Source: Egerieenecus sp048201975
GTDB taxonomy: Bacteria > Bacillota > Clostridia > Christensenellales > Aristaeellaceae
Direction: 5' to 3'
NCBI GenBank assembly: GCA_048201975.1
Contig: DBFBGQ010000041.1
Coordinates: 1 to 22,320, forward strand
DNA: 22,320 nucleotides
Shown here in pieces: positions 21,992-22,320 of the stretch; within the stretch, counting starts at the first letter, position 1, and each line of letters begins with the position of its first letter. The position numbers and the translations under genes are program-made. The notes beneath the pieces were generated by a model. It was not told the DNA's origin. It worked only from the letters and a program-made list of their open reading frames with translations, and did no database searches.

Positions 21992-22318
21992 ATGGACGAC
22001 CTGACGCTTTCCGCCATGCAGCAGATGCAGGCGGAGCTCCAGGAGCATTACCGGGACCGCTGGGGCGGCCTTTCCCCCCAGGACGGCCGCAGCCATCTGC
22101 TGTGGCTGCTGGCGGAAGCCGGTGAGGCCGCGCAGGTCATCAAAAAGCAGGGGGACGAGGCCATCCTGGCCGGCGGGGAAGCCCGCGCCCGCTTTGTGGA
22201 GGAGCTTTGCGACGTATACATGTACCTGGCCAGCACGGCCATGTGCTACGGCATTTCACCCCAGGAGCTCACCCGCGCCTTTCTGGAAAAGCACCGGCGG
22301 AACATGGCCCGCTGGTAA
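21992..22318 (+). CDS. MazG-like nucleotide pyrophosphohydrolase
   Basis: This complete 108-residue all-alpha protein shows the MazG metal-binding pattern: EAGE (Glu42 and Glu45 in LLAEAGEAAQV) and EELCD (Glu71 and Asp74 in FVEELCDVYMYLAS). Proteins of this single-domain type hydrolyse nucleoside triphosphates or their damaged or alarmone relatives to monophosphate and pyrophosphate, for house-cleaning. The substrate cannot be told from sequence. GGAAAGGAAGG precedes the ATG by about 6 nt. It lies 36 bp after the exported-protein gene on the same strand and probably shares its transcript, with no evident functional link. The stop codon is 2 bp from the window edge. Confidence 0.88.
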   Translation: MDDLTLSAMQQMQAELQEHYRDRWGGLSPQDGRSHLLWLLAEAGEAAQVIKKQGDEAILAGGEARARFVEELCDVYMYLASTAMCYGISPQELTRAFLEKHRRNMARW

Positions 22319-22320
22319 CC

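Noticed and set aside
20816..22096. Minus-strand 426-codon frame opposite the exported protein
   Set aside because: The plus-strand gene has a signal peptide, a promoter and a ribosome binding site. The opposite frame lacks all of these and reads as Gly/His/Ala-rich filler.

Overview
The window is chromosomal DNA from a GC-rich Gram-positive bacterium, most likely a Clostridia-class Bacillota (perhaps a gut lineage; the rank below class is a guess). The signs are strong AGGAGG-type ribosome binding sites before almost every gene, the zinc-binding form of ribosomal protein S14, an adenylate kinase whose LID domain carries cysteines, a KOW-domain gene between map and infA, and a membrane PIN/TRAM protein of the Bacillus YacL type. 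Every recognised gene up to 20434 is on the minus strand; two genes diverge from there on the plus strand.

Right to left along the minus strand, 20434 to 7708 is one uninterrupted 27-gene ribosomal superoperon: rpsJ-rplC-rplD-rplW-rplB-rpsS-rplV-rpsC-rplP-rpmC-rpsQ-rplN-rplX-rplE-rpsN-rpsH-rplF-rplR-rpsE-rpmD-rplO-secY-adk-map-(KOW gene)-infA-rpmJ. It starts from a near-consensus sigma-A promoter at 20604-20632 with a leader of about 160 nt, and ends at a textbook Rho-independent terminator at 7655-7687. The usual continuation rpsM-rpsK-rpsD-rpoA-rplQ is missing after rpmJ, and rpsL-rpsG-fusA-tuf is missing before rpsJ. The operon supplies ribosomal proteins of both subunits, the Sec translocon, nucleotide balance (adk), N-terminal Met removal (map) and initiation factor IF-1.

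Next come two smaller minus-strand units. radA plus a YacL-like membrane PIN/TRAM protein (7505-4918) is a genome-maintenance pair without the disA gene often found with them. A second unit follows its own sigma-A promoter at 4828-4856: a stand-alone PqqD-like (RiPP recognition element) protein, an RNase Z with all metal ligands intact, a GH42 beta-galactosidase and a DUF3783 protein.

At the left end (1-1141) the gene order breaks down: a frame-disrupted tyrosine-recombinase fragment running off the window edge, an unassigned stretch, and a start-less coiled-coil reading frame abutting the DUF3783 stop codon. This looks like a decayed mobile element. On the right, facing away from the S10 promoter, are an unrecognised exported protein and a complete MazG-like pyrophosphohydrolase, preceded by about 450 bp of gene-free DNA. 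I found no clear new defence or biosynthetic system. The least explained items are the PqqD-like gene with no visible partners, the paired inverted repeats between secY and adk, and the exported protein beside the S10 promoter.
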